Part shown: in pieces, positions 35,040 to 46,052 of the stretch
Position numbering within the stretch: the first letter of the stretch is position 1
Layout of the letters: every line of letters starts with the position of its first letter
Assembly: GCA_026120185.1 (NCBI GenBank)
Contig: JANUWF010002153.1
Coordinates: 248,001-312,000 of the forward strand
Source: Voacanga thouarsii
Taxonomy: Eukaryota; Streptophyta; Magnoliopsida; Gentianales; Apocynaceae
Direction: 5' to 3'
Length of the DNA: 64,000 bases
The notes under the pieces: generated by a model
What the model saw: only the letters and a program-made list of their open reading frames with translations
What the model was told of the DNA's origin: nothing
The model's database searches: none
Program-made: the position numbers and the translations under genes

Positions 35040-35815
35040 ACTAGCAAGCAGCAGGTTTTATCATTCTTAATTTGTGTGCTTTGCATGAGGAAAATTCCAA
35101 ACTTTCTATTGCAGATACAAGGGTTGCTGTTCTCGAATTTTTCCCTACCATTCTTCAAAACTCGAGGATGAATTTTCTCCAACCAGGGGAGAATGATGCA
35201 GAACACGAAAGAATGCAAGAATTGGAAAGTTCTAAGTCAAGCAAAGATTCTACAATCAATTATGGCTTATGAGTTTATAGTTGGGAGTATTCAGAAAATT
35301 AAGTTTTATGAGTCTTTAGAGATCTAGAACTTTTAGGTAATTTTACAGAAGTTTCCTATAGTTTAAATTTTTGTTTAGTTAGGATTCCTAAATTGCTTGG
35401 TTTAAGAATTCTATTGTCACAGGTATATTTTAGAAACTTAGAAAGTCTAGTCCTATTTAGCTTAGAATTTTAGGTCTCTAAATAGAGAAGTCCTCTATTA
35501 CTTATGCATGCCTATGTTTTCGTTATTCAATTAATCAGAGTCTGCAAAATGTTCTCTGTATTCTGATTGTGTGACGCAATCAAAGCCTAAAGTGCGATGC
35601 CTTAAGGTCCTAGGTGTGACTCTTAGGGTTTATCCCTCCCTCTTGGTGCGATGCTAAGAGTTCTCCCTCTTATTCTCTTATTTTTATTCTTTATTTGCAC
35701 TATTAGACAGATTTTTTGCATTTAATTGATATTTTCAGCCTGGTTTTCCTACATAAGCCTTAAACAATCCTAGGGCATACTCGTGGGGCAGCTTTAATGA
35801 GTTTGTCCTGCATCA
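35040..35815 (+). mobile_element. Gypsy element 3' fragment with complete LTR
   Basis: A 622-bp LTR (35194-35815; TGATGCAGAACACG to TTTGTCCTGCATCA) is preceded by a polypurine tract ACCAGGGGAGAA and by the last codons of a pol gene (KLEDEFSPTRGE stop). The rest of the element is missing, so this is a truncated or partly deleted insertion. The left border is uncertain. Confidence 0.75.
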
Positions 35816-35972
35816 ATGCCCTTCTCTCTTATGACTGTTTTTATTTTGTTTCCTCGTCTTCCCCAACCTCCAAAGAGGGGGGTAACCTAATGTACAATGA
35901 GGTCTTGGAGGTGCTTAATGGGAACTCAAACTAAATAGTTAATTTAATGGCAGTGATGCAATAGTAGAACAC

Positions 35973-36646
35973 CTTGAGTTCAAAGAGGTCTCAGCACTTG
36001 CTTGGGCACTTGATCTTGAATCACTCTATTCATCTGTGTTCAAGTCACCAATCCCATCATCACCATCATCTGCTCCAGAACTTTCAACCCTTTCTAGCAA
36101 ACCCACCAAAGTAGATCCTTCTGTTCCATTTTTCACCTCACTGGTAGAAGGCTCGTCATCAGTAGCTAAATCAAAATAGAACAAGAAAAGAAAATCATTG
36201 TTCAAACATAGTCTACTCAAGTAGTTCATCTAATAAATATATTAGAAACAATATTGAGAATTAAGTTGCAATACTTATCATATTATCTCAATATTAAAAT
36301 TACACCATCTTCCCCAAGAATGTCAAGAACATAATCAGTGGTATAACTTTTGTATTATCATAGAGAGCTCAAAAAATACTTCATATGCAATGCATCTCCT
36401 TTGCAAACATGTCCCCATGAAATTCTAAAACGGTTGATCTCACATTCACCATTTTTTTTCACCTATATTTCGTCATGTTTTTAGGGTTTATTTGAAATAC
36501 CATCACATAATCGGGGGGGGTTGGGTCAGGTGAATCCTTACGAGGAGGGACAGTTTTGTTGCTTACCATCATTGTCATCTTTGAGTGAATCAAATGATTC
36601 AGAGCCATAATCTTCTGAATCACTTTTGCCTTCTTGCTCTCTTTTC
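35973..36646 (-). CDS. UTP25: UTP25 exons 5 and 6, with nonsense codon in exon 6
   Basis: Exon 5 (36567-36646) encodes KREQEGKSDSEDYGSESFDS and LKDDND, the acidic segment after the family's RQREQEGKSD-type motif. Exon 6 (35973-36165) encodes TDDEPSTSEVKNGTEGSTLV, GLLERVESSGADDGDDGI and GDLNTDE, then TAG (36026-36028), then SDSRSSAQASAETSLNS. An internal GT at GGGATTG/GTGACT could act as an alternative donor that avoids the stop. Confidence 0.9.
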
Positions 36647-36771
36647 CTATTCACAAAAGAAGCCCCTTTAAAGAAAGTAATCACACGGGAGCATTTACTA
36701 TAGCAATGTCAAGAGCTAACTCAATCTAAATCAAATTGTATAAGAAATCAGCAAATCATCAATCATCCATT

Positions 36772-36802
<31 letters not shown>

Positions 36803-36823
36803 ATAAGTACTTGAGACACACAC

Positions 36824-36895
36824 CTAGAACAGGAAAAATCCACATCCTGTTCAGTTACATCACCACTGTTATCTTTATTTCCCCCAGAGGGTACG
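36824..36895 (-). CDS. UTP25: UTP25 exon 4, possible 72-nt cassette exon
   Basis: Bounded by CTCTAG/C and TTCTAG/GTGTG. It is 72 nt long with a continuous frame (VPSGGNKDNSGDVTEQDVDF). Exon 3 can join either to it or directly to exon 5 (giving AMKLRKREQEGKSDSED) without change of frame. The direct join fits the family better, so this may be an alternatively spliced or spurious exon. Confidence 0.5.
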
Positions 36896-38250
36896 CTAGA
36901 GTGTATACAAATAATCCTAAAGCAATTAGAATAGGAACAATTTAAAGAGCAACCAGACATCCATATGACAGATTTCTTATCCTGAACAAGTATATACTTG
37001 AGATAGGTTAAGTCCTATGTTTTCTAAACTAATCTTATTATCGAAAGCAAAAAAGAAAAGGAAAAGAAACTCATCCTGTCATAACTCTTATGGTCCAAAA
37101 CTATTCCAACCATCAATTACCACAACTTTTACTCCCATAATTTTCATAATTTTGAGCCACATAACTCTCTTTCCACAGTAACAATTTTAACAAATCTATT
37201 GCATCAATCATCAATCTATGGTTGAAAAAAATAATCTAACATAATCCTTATTCTAATCATCATTGTCTCCTGCCTTCAACTTATTTCAATAACAATTTCA
37301 TTTTCTGGAAAAGCTATTTGTTATCAGCTATAAAACAAGTAGCAGGTCCAAGATTTAAAACTTACTATGTGCACAATGACTTTTAACTTTCTAGAAAAAG
37401 AATAAGAAGGAAAAGATTAGGGAAATTCACCAATTTATTCCTTAGACTATTTTGGGTTTTTGTTACTTGTCCTAAAACTATTTTTTAGCCTTTTTAGTTC
37501 CTAAACTATTTTCATCCTACCAATTTAGTCCTTGCCACCAATATAACAGCAGATTCCAACTAGTACTTACAACCCCACACATGTTTCAATATTTGAAAGG
37601 CATTTTCTTCCCATAACACCCATTTCCCTCCAACTTCACCTCATCCCTTACGTGACACATTCCCTTCTTTTAACCCGATTTCTTCACCAATGGGAGCAAA
37701 ATTTCGCCACCCACCAAATTCCTAGCATAATCCCAACAAACCATAATCCTATTCACTCCTTCCATTACTTATGTGACTCCCTCACCTTTCTTAACCCAAT
37801 TCCTTCACCAAGTAGGACAAAATCTGCCCACCTAAATACACTAGATGCTTATTCCATAACACAGCGTGTAAAATAAAACATCAATCTAAAATCAACAGAA
37901 AGGGAGAGGAAGAGGGAGAAAAAAAAAAGGCAGAAAGGCAGTTAATTAGCCCCAATTAAGTGACACCTATTATTAACTCACCGAGTTCTTTAAAATTCAA
38001 TTGATTGCCCCCTCCTCCCCTCCCCCTTCCTAGTGCAGACTCTTAACTGAAAAAATGAATATTATAATGTACTTTTTACATTGAATTGGTAGTATCCCAT
38101 ACAGTTCAAACTTCTAGCTCAAAGGAAATACTGGTAGAGCTTTGAAAGGTAAATGGTATCAGAAAACAAGATGCAATCAGCAAAATTCCAGAAGGGAATA
38201 CATAGGCTAATGCTATGCTTTTTGGAATCTTTTAGAACAGATGAAACACA

Positions 38251-38283
<33 letters not shown>

Positions 38284-38329
38284 CGGGAAAAAAAAAAGGA
38301 AAAAAGCTCATTGCAAGAGCATTCATTAC
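36896..38329 (-). other. UTP25 intron 3
   Basis: Contains a GA microsatellite at its 3' end border (36773-36797 in exon-flanking DNA) and another at 38258-38283. A stretch at 37430-37560 with ACTATTTTGGG / CCTAAACTATTTTC resembles one arm of a DNA-transposon TIR, without a visible partner. A loose repeat occurs at 37648-37860 (CTTTTAACCCGATTTCTTCACCAA-type blocks). Confidence 0.45.
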
Positions 38330-38700
38330 CTTAGCTTCATAGCATTCGCAATTAATTCACTGCCTGACCCCAATCTCTTCAATAAGTTATCATATACATT
38401 AGGCTCTCTATGAACCACTATTTCTTCTACCTCTTCTTCGGTTTCCAATTCATCCTCAGATGCTATACTTGAATTTTCCTCTAGAACATTTAACCAAATG
38501 TTATTTCTAGCTCAACAGAAAACTGCTGGAGAGTTTTATTTATTTATTTTTTTTTTAAAAGCCTGAAACTTTATTGATGTGCGGCCAACCTGATTCATCC
38601 TTGGAAAGGATATTACGAACAATTCTTTTCTCTTCATTGACACCATTGCTTTTGTTATTTCTGCCTTTCTTAAAGGCATTGGGATTATGTCTCTTCAACC
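38330..38700 (-). CDS. UTP25: UTP25 exons 2 and 3
   Basis: Exon 2 (38590-38700) encodes LKRHNPNAFKKGRNNKSNGV and a basic/acidic stretch to NILSKDESG. Exon 3 (38330-38480) encodes ENSSIASEDELETEEEVEEI and EPNVYDNLLKRLGSGSELIA. The YDNLL...LGS motif is characteristic of the family. Phases 1 and 2 join correctly. Confidence 0.9.
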
Positions 38701-38921
38701 CTAATTCAACAGCATGTCAGATTAAAAGCAGCCTAGCACAATTGCTGCGTTTTCAATATCAAACTCAAAGAAGACTAATCAAGAATATAGGAAAGAGAAG
38801 CAAGCCTTCTGAATTACCTCTCTTGCCAAAAAATTCTGGATTCCCCATTAGAATTTTGAACTTTGGCGCTTTAGAGAAAGAAGCGAAGGGTTCTAAGCTC
38901 TTAAACCCTTGGTGTGTATAC

Positions 38922-38981
38922 TGTGTAGGGCCGCTTATTCTTGTCGGTATCCTTCTTTTGCGGTTTCTTTCCAAACCGCAT
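38922..38981 (-). CDS. UTP25: UTP25 exon 1 (tentative start)
   Basis: An ATG at 38979-38981 opens a basic N-terminus, MRFGKKPQKKDTDKNKRPYT, ending before a GTATAC donor. The basic character suits a nucleolar protein. The junction to exon 2 does not read through cleanly with this donor, so the start or the donor may differ. MULE C lies only about 30 bases upstream. Confidence 0.5.
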
Positions 38982-39516
38982 GCATATTAGTAATACTTTA
39001 TTGTAATATCTCACAGAGGACGGGATTTCCGGAAAATGATGCCATCTGACAGTAGGGTGACTGGGGAGAAATTTCCAGATGTAGTGACTTTATGAGGTCG
39101 CATTTTTCTATATCAACAAAGAATGTTTTCTAGAAAATTGACGAATGCGACCTTACTGTCCATCTTTACCTACTATTCTGCAATTTCTTGTAAGACCGTA
39201 CTTGTCCATGCTCCTTTAGTTTGTGAAGGCTTCTATTCAAAACTTCGATTGATAAATGAATCAAAATTTAAAAAATGGTAATTAAATTTGATAGCACGTG
39301 TTGATTTTAGGTTAATAGTGATCGAAGTAGAGACTATACACTAACAAATGTCGCCCATGTGATGAATGCTTAACCGTCAATCCTGGGCCAGCAACCAAAG
39401 GCAATGGGAGGTCCCAGTGGTCACCCTTACAGTGGCGCCCAAAATCCACCAGCTCCTAAAGGCCAGGCAGCACCTCAATCTTCTGGAAGCTGGAACTCAT
39501 CTGTGACGTCAGTACC

Positions 39517-40228
39517 TGATAGAAGCTAAATTGGTTATATTTTGCTTAGTTATTTGAGACTCTTTTGTAATACATTTTATGAAATAATTGGTCATATTCT
39601 TTCATATTTGAGATTTTACCCTTGGAAAGGTACTTTGGTCATTATTTCAGGATTTTGGATAAAACAAAGCAAAACCGTCGTGAAGCAGAGCAGAGGCGGC
39701 GCCGGCTGCAAGGCTGGAACCGGCGCCGGCTGCACTTTGGAACGCATGCGTACAATTCAGAGAAAAATTGATGGACGAGTGGAAAAACAGGACCAAGTGA
39801 TTCTAATTTATCGAGAAGATAGTGATTTCATGGATTGACCATTAAAATGAGTCTACATTTATCCTTCATGGTGCTAAGAGAATGATTGGTTATAATAATG
39901 GTTAAGTTCTTTAAGATCATATTTGTCTAAACAATGGCTTGAGTTACATAAATCTACATCCTTGACATATACATATTTTTATTTTTATTTTTTATTTTTA
40001 ATTTTATTTTTAATTGTTTTTCACTTTATTGAGTCAGTTAAACAATGAAAGAAGTGTAATTAATGTCTACTTGTTCCTTAAGGATTGACACTTGTTTTAA
40101 CCCTATGTTTAGTTAATGATGAATACGCTTACTCATATGTGTGATTTGGGTTTAACATTTTAATTTGAACTTGATTTGAGAATGTGCTTAGTTTTGTATG
40201 ATTTTTATACCCAAGTCTGAACGCATCA
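39517..40228 (+). repeat. Gypsy-1 5' LTR with internal deletion
   Basis: Matches the 3' LTR except for a missing block of about 674 bp that corresponds to 46328-47001. The junction lies in the short direct repeat ACCAAG, present at both borders in the 3' LTR. The lost block contains the TATA box. Confidence 0.93.
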
Positions 40229-40524
40229 AATTTTTAGCGCCGTTGCTGGGGAACAATAGCATGAAAACTCGGATTTTGTTGATTTAACCATGTAAATATG
40301 TAAATATGTCAATAGATAAATGTGTATATTTGTTCTTTCTGCAAAACGGTGCTATCTTTTGTATTTCATGTGTTCTTGTATAACCTTGTAACCTAACTTA
40401 ACTTAACCAACTAACTTAGACTGAGTTTGAATTACTAACTTTGTAACCTTGTTTTTGTATTATTGTAACCATTAATTATATCTCTAAACTTGCTTCTTGT
40501 TTTCTTAGGTATTACCCTTGGTAC

Positions 40525-41899
40525 ATGACCCGAAAATCCAACAACGAGATAGTCGATTTTGACCCTGAAATCAAGAGGACGTTAACAAAAATTCGCCGAA
40601 CAATTCAAAGAAATTTGATTGTCAAGATAGATGGTGCTCAATAGAACAATGTTGGGAATGATAGGAGAGTTATGGACGACTTTGTGAAACCCGCAATTTT
40701 GGGCTCAGGCTCGAGTATCACTAGACCTAGGGTAGATGCCAATAATTTCGAAATAAAACCCAATATTATTCAAATGGTGCAGAATATGGTTCAATTTGAC
40801 GGGTGACCGGAAGAGGATCCCAATGCTCATTTAGCTAGTTTTCTTGAGATTTGTGATACATTCAAGATGAATGGTGTTTCTGCAAATGCCATTAAATTAC
40901 GACTTTTTCCCTTTTTCTTGAGAGATAGAGCTAAATCGTGATTAAAGTCTTTACCTATAGGTTCTATTATAATTTGGAATGCCTTAGCTGACAAATTTTT
41001 GGCCAAATATTTCCCTTCAGCTAGGATAGCCAAGCTTAGGAATGAAATCTTCGCATTCCAACAACTAGATTCTAAACCCTTATATGAGAGTTGGGAGAGA
41101 TTTAAGGAAATGTTAAGAAAATGCCCACACCACGGATTCAAGCTGGGATGCAAATGCTTATCTTCTTGAATGGCCTCACGTTTGCAACACGGCAAGTGGT
41201 GGACTCTTCTGCAGGAGGTTCTATCAACCATAAGACCTCGGAACAGGTATTTGAGCTTATTGAAAATTTGGTTTCTAATAACTATTCTTGGGGAAGTGCA
41301 AGGTCAAAGACCCGTATGCAAAGAGTACACAAACTGGATGTTGTGGCAGTATTAGAAGCTAAGGTAGACGCCTTAACCTAAAAGATGGAGCAGTTGGTAA
41401 TGCCTCAAGGCTAAGTGTTAAACGTCAACTGCGATTTCTGTGGAGAAGGGCATCCTAATCATGAATGCCAAAAGATGGGGTCACTCCAAAAAGCTTCAGA
41501 ACAAGCGGCCTTCGTAGGTAATGTCTGGCCAGGTAACAATCCATATAGCTCTACCTATAATACTGGCTAGAGAAATCACCCTAATTTCTCTTGGAGCAAC
41601 GGGAATCCACCTAGGCAAAGTTCTTTCAATTTTGGAGGTAACCAAAGGAATCCAAACTCCATAAACACCACGGCAGCACCTCAAAAACCACAATTGGAAG
41701 AATTGATTGGCCAATTGGTAAGTACCACGGAGGCTAAGTTCTAAGGAGTCGATGTGACAATAAGGAACCTAGAGGCTTCCATGCGCAATTTAGAAAACCA
41801 GATTGGTCAACTAGCCAAACTCATGGGGGATCGTCAAGCAGGAACACTACCAGGGAATACGAAAGAAAATCCACGGGATCACAACCGTGGAAAACCTTG
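40525..41899 (+). pseudogene. Gypsy-1 gag remnant
   Basis: Starts at ATG 40525 (MTRKSNNEIVDFDPEIKRTL). It contains the retrotransposon gag core (FPFFLRDRAKS, LADKFLAKYFPSARIAKLRN, SWERFKEMLRKCPHHG) and a zinc knuckle CDFCGEGHPNHEC (about 41432-41470). Several in-frame stops (for example after DGAQ and after MVQFDG) and a frameshift near 41125 disrupt it. The C-terminal part is a coiled, polar stretch (RNLEASMRNLENQIGQLAKL) as usual for Athila-type Gag. Confidence 0.85.
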
Positions 41900-42936
41900 A
41901 AGCAGTTCTTTTCTCTTTTCTTTACTTTTCATTTTGTATTGAGGATAATTTTTAATTTATAGTATTTTTTATTCAGCATCCATGTGTTTTTGCATTTTCA
42001 TTAAAAAAAAAAAATTGAACCGGACAGAACAGAGCTGGCGCCGGCTCTAAGAGGCGGGCCGGCGCCGGTTCTTGTCGGGAGGAACATAATTAAAGGGCCA
42101 TTTTGGCCACTTTTTCTTCAAAACCTCTCTTCTCCCTCACAAAATCTCTCAAGCCCGCGCCGGCTTCACATCTATTAGTGCCCAAAGTTTGATTTTTCAA
42201 CTTCTAAACACTTCCATAACATCTCTTACCTTCTTTTTTATTAATCATACGGATCAAACACATCAAAAGCTTTGATTTTTCACAACAATAGCACATTCAA
42301 TCCAAAAGCAAAGGGAGTAGATTTTCGCAAAAAAGCTTGCATCTTTTGCTTGCCCATGCATATAAGAGCCTAAAGGTATGATTTTTATTTAAATCCTACG
42401 GTTAAATTGATGGAATTGATTTTTTTTCTCATTATAGGGATGGTTTTGGACAAAAATTGGGAATTATATATTATATGATTGTGCATTCCTACTTGAGTTT
42501 CATTCATTGGATTACCTTAGGAGTATTGAGCCTGCATTACTTGATTCATGTTTGTTATCATTCAAGAATTCATATAGCTCGGGCTAGAATTATGGTTATT
42601 GGTGACACTTGAATCTATTGAAACTGCATTATTGATCACATAATACCATTGCCTTCATTCACATGATCATGTTTACTAGCATGCTTTGAGGATATCAGCA
42701 CAAGTTATGCTTTACAGTGGACTTTTACATGCATTGTGCAGGTTTTATTGCATTGGGTGAAAGTGGTTGATTGAATTGGGTGTTGGAGTTGATATACATT
42801 GAAGGAATTGTGATTTGTGGATTGTGAGTTTGGTTGAGGGTTGTGTGAAATTTGAGATATATCCGTATAGGGGTAGCTATACTCTCTTCAGTGATTGAGC
42901 GTATCTGTTCTTTCTTCTTAGTACTCCATTCCTTCT

Positions 42937-44160
42937 GTGACCATGTCTAGAGCGAGGAGTCAACCATCTAAAAGGGCGAGACCTTTCTCGTCCTCAGTTC
43001 CATTATTTGTTGATCCCTTATCTCTTAGACCTACTGAGTTTGTTGATGCCTCTTGTGAGGAATGGTATGGTAGGAGAGCTTCAAACAAGATTATTGTTGA
43101 GCGTACTTTCTCCCCTACCTTAGACTGGGCACTTAAATTAGGAATGATGTTTAGACAACTAGGTTGGGGATCCATAGTGCAATTGAAAGGGAAGTTTTGC
43201 CCTGTGCTTGTCAAGGAATTCTATGCTAATATGACGGACAAGGGTAATAAACATCTCTCGCATATTGAAACAAGAGTGAAAGGAGTTCCTATTGTCATCA
43301 CTCAAAACCAATTATCTCACCTCCTCCAGATTTATGACGATGATACTTGGCAAGGGATTGATGTGAATAATCAAAAGATTCTTTCGGACCCGAATTGGGA
43401 TGTTAGGGGGACGCGAGCAACCCTAGGCTTCTATAAGTATAATGCCTTCCAAGCTAACAGTTTTTATTCCAACAATGACTTGGCAGCCAACTTTCGTGCG
43501 TTGGTGTACATGTTTGGGTTTAATGTTGTTCCCCGTACTAGTGGTTTCAATGAAACTAAGCTTATTGATACTTATATTCTACACCAAATGATGAACACAT
43601 TACCTTTCCCTCTTGCTCCTTTGATCATCCAATCTATTAGGGAGGTTGTTCATCACCGTCTCTCCACAAAAGCCTTTGTTTTTCTCTTGGTTATAATGAA
43701 GATTCTAAAGGACTTTGGGGTGAGTCTAGAGGGAGAACTCATGGAGGCTACCACTGAGCATGATATGGTCACTGAGCACACTCTTATGAGTTGCGGATAT
43801 AAATACAGCCCGGAGTTGAAGAAATGGCTCACTTCCTTCGAGTTCCAACATCCCGGTCAGGAAAGACCACCTACAGCGGAGGAGGAGCAGCTACCACCAC
43901 CGGCACGTGCTAGAGCTGGCCGTTCTCAGTCCCTCTCCCGGATGGACTTTGAGACCACCGTATTGGGGCGCCTCGATCAGCAAATGGAGGTGCTCCTACG
44001 CTTGTAGGGTACTATGGAAGATATGGCACGATGGCAAACTACCATGGAGCAGCAGTTGACTGAGTTGAGGCAGCAACCTCCTAGGCCATATGATGGTGCA
44101 AGCCCCTCTACACTCGCTGATGAGGAGGAGGATGAGGATGATGATGTTGCGAAGGATTGA
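42937..44160 (+). CDS. Gypsy-1 extra ORF: putative plant transposon protein domain
   Basis: A 356-codon ORF (42937-44007) lies downstream of gag, at the place where Athila elements carry an env-like or accessory ORF. Features are a basic N-terminus, MTMSRARSQPSKRARPFSSS, then a globular part (FVDASCEEWYGRRASNKIIV, LLQIYDDDTWQGIDVNNQKI, HHRLSTKAFVFLLVIMKILK). I match it tentatively to the 'putative plant transposon protein' domain found in many plant retroelements. There are no clear transmembrane segments or signal peptide, so an envelope role is not supported. After the TAG at 44005-44007 the same frame continues to an acidic end (DEEEDEDDDVAKD) at 44160. The second family copy (62690-63985) has a similar acidic end, so the TAG is probably a nonsense mutation. 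Confidence 0.75.
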
Positions 44161-44475
44161 TGATGCGTTCTTGCTCACTTTTGTTTTTGTTTCCTTTCTT
44201 TTTTCATGTTTTTGTTTTAGTTAGCTTGGCTTTCCTTTCATTGTCTTTCTATTTTGTTTGTCTTTGCTTTATTTTCTTTGCTAGTTGTTACGCTTTGGTA
44301 TTTTCTTTTGTATTTTTTTTTTGGTACATTGATGCTGCCTCCCTCTTCATGCATTCAGCTCTTGTACGCCGCAATAAATGAAAGTTTGCTTTTCCTATCT
44401 CTTCTCCTTTATTTTGTTTGGTCCCATGGTATTGGTTGTTTTGGTTAGATTTATTTGGCCATTGAGGATAATGTC

Positions 44476-44498
44476 CAATTTAAGTGTGGGGGAGTGGT
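44476..44498 (+). other. Internal polypurine-tract-like motif of Gypsy-1
   Basis: GTCCAATTTAAGTGTGGGGG, preceded by ATTGAGGATAAT, repeats the pattern of the terminal tract at 46021-46052 (TTGAGGACAAG then TTAAGTGTGGGGGAA). The same internal motif occurs in the second copy at about 62341-62385. Confidence 0.65.
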
Positions 44499-44934
44499 TT
44501 GATTGACAATTCTTCTATACATATTTTTGCATGCGGTATACATATTCTTGGGATACATATTCTTGCATGCGGGATTTTTCAAAATTTTCAAAATTTTTCA
44601 AAATTTTTCAATTTCAAGCTGTAATTTTTTTAGTGCATGTCTTTATGATAGATTATAGAGCATATATTCTAGATCATTGATGGCTTATGAATGACTTTTT
44701 GCACTCACTTGGACAAAGTAGTTCTTGATCAAATGTTGTGCATTATTCTTAAACCTGTTTTTCTCTAAAATTCATGGAACATTCTAGAACTTACTTGAAT
44801 ATCTCTCGAGGCGAAATAAGAAAGACATTCATGATTTAACTTAGGGATGACGGTAATAGGCCTTCTTTGGATAGTTTGAGCTTTTCAAGCCTACCTATTG
44901 TTATATTATCCCTAGTGCCTATTTTGAGCCTAAA

Positions 44935-46038
44935 TTGGTGATTTCTTTTTTTAAAACCCGTCACGATATTTTGTCCATTCATTGTGCTGAGAGTTTGTAT
45001 AATTTCCAAATCTTTATGCTCTTGAAGGATGAAAGTATATGTATGTTGGAAAAAATGCAGGGATGGAGATCACGACTTGTTACTTTCAGTAATGGATCAA
45101 TTACGAGTGGAGGTAGGAAAAGAAAGGAAGTGGAATGGAAGGAAGAAGTTGAAAAAAATTGAGAAAAAAAAGAATGGTGAGCTGAAAAAGATGAGAAAGA
45201 AGAAAAGAAACGAGAGGAAGTAAACAGAGAAAACAACAAACTGCTAGAAAGAAAAGTGAGTGAAAAAGAAAAGAACAGCAGCAGTGAAAACAAAAGAGGA
45301 GAAAAAGAGGAGAGAATTGAAAAAGCATTGAAAAAAAAAAGAAGAATGGGAAAAGATAAAAAAAAGGATGGTGAGTGAATTGTAAAAGTAAATTCATATA
45401 AAACACTTGACACCATTGTTGGAAAATTGAGTGATCTTGTGAGGAAAAGAGTTGATGATAAGAAGTGGAGAAAAAGAAAATAAAGAAAAAGAAGAACAAT
45501 GCAGGATTTGCTTGAAAAACATAAGGGTTGTTATATAAGGTTATGGTTTGATTGATTCTTGGAATAGGAGAGCAAGAAGAGTTGGGAATTATAGGTTTAC
45601 TTTGGGTATTCTTTTTTTGCTTACTCTCAGTTTTTCTTTGACTTTTGATGTTCCTATATCCTTCGTTTGCTAAGCCACATTACAAACCTTTAGCCTTACA
45701 TTACAAGCTTAAAAGTCCTACTTGATCTAAGTAGAATCATGATATGTCTTGGATTAGTGGAGAAAGTGTATGAAAAGTAAGCATATGGAATGCATACTCT
45801 TTTTAAACTGACTTCTTTCCAATGGTTTGAGAATATTGTAAAGTATTGAGATGGTTCTACTAAGTCATTTATCACTACACAAGTCTTGTATTAGCTGTGA
45901 AAGATTTAGTATCATATGTTTTATGTTCATGAATAAAGAAAGCATTGAAGATATGGTTTTGGAATTGATTGAGTGATTAAAACCTTGTGTTTTTCCTACT
46001 TGTTCTTGATACTTTGCTTGAGGACAAGCAAAGAGTTA
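44935..46038 (+). other. Purine-rich 3' internal region of Gypsy-1
   Basis: Strongly A/G-biased on the plus strand, especially 45100-45500. Its open frames (Lys/Glu-rich on plus, Phe/Ser-rich on minus) follow from composition only. No gene is supported. Confidence 0.7.
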
Positions 46039-46052
46039 AGTGTGGGGGAATG

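Larger units (their letters stand above)
6818..38981 (-). pseudogene. UTP25: UTP25 / NOF1 homologue (nucleolar SSU-processome factor), 24 exons found, disrupted
   Basis: UTP25 (digestive-organ-expansion-factor family; NOF1 in Arabidopsis) is a nucleolar protein with a helicase-like fold that has lost ATPase motifs. It acts in the U3/SSU processome in 18S rRNA maturation. I traced 24 GT/AG exons on the minus strand: 38922-38981, 38590-38700, 38330-38480, 36824-36895, 36567-36646, 35973-36165, then 31735-31835, 31439-31570, 29816-29896, 27642-27814, 21601-21673, 20191-20250, 20036-20074, 19685-19773, 19388-19452, 12559-12605, 10707-10766, 10276-10347, 9391-9420, 9196-9290, 8945-9050, 8183-8245, 7981-8052 and 6818-6892. 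Together they encode about 700 residues, close to the family length. Phases agree everywhere except across the gap 31836-35972, where one or more exons are missing. Nonsense codons lie at 36026-36028 (TAG) and 19738-19740 (TGA). Transposons have swollen the introns. Confidence 0.93.

Noticed and set aside
37652..37876. Plus-strand ORF of 74 codons
   Set aside because: It lies in a loosely repetitive part of UTP25 intron 3 with no family match.
42937..44007. Reading the Gypsy-1 extra ORF as an envelope gene
   Set aside because: No signal peptide or membrane segment is visible; position alone is not enough.
44979..45499. Phe/Ser-rich minus-strand ORFs of 132 and 145 codons
   Set aside because: They are composition shadows of the purine-rich 3' region of Gypsy-1 on the other strand.
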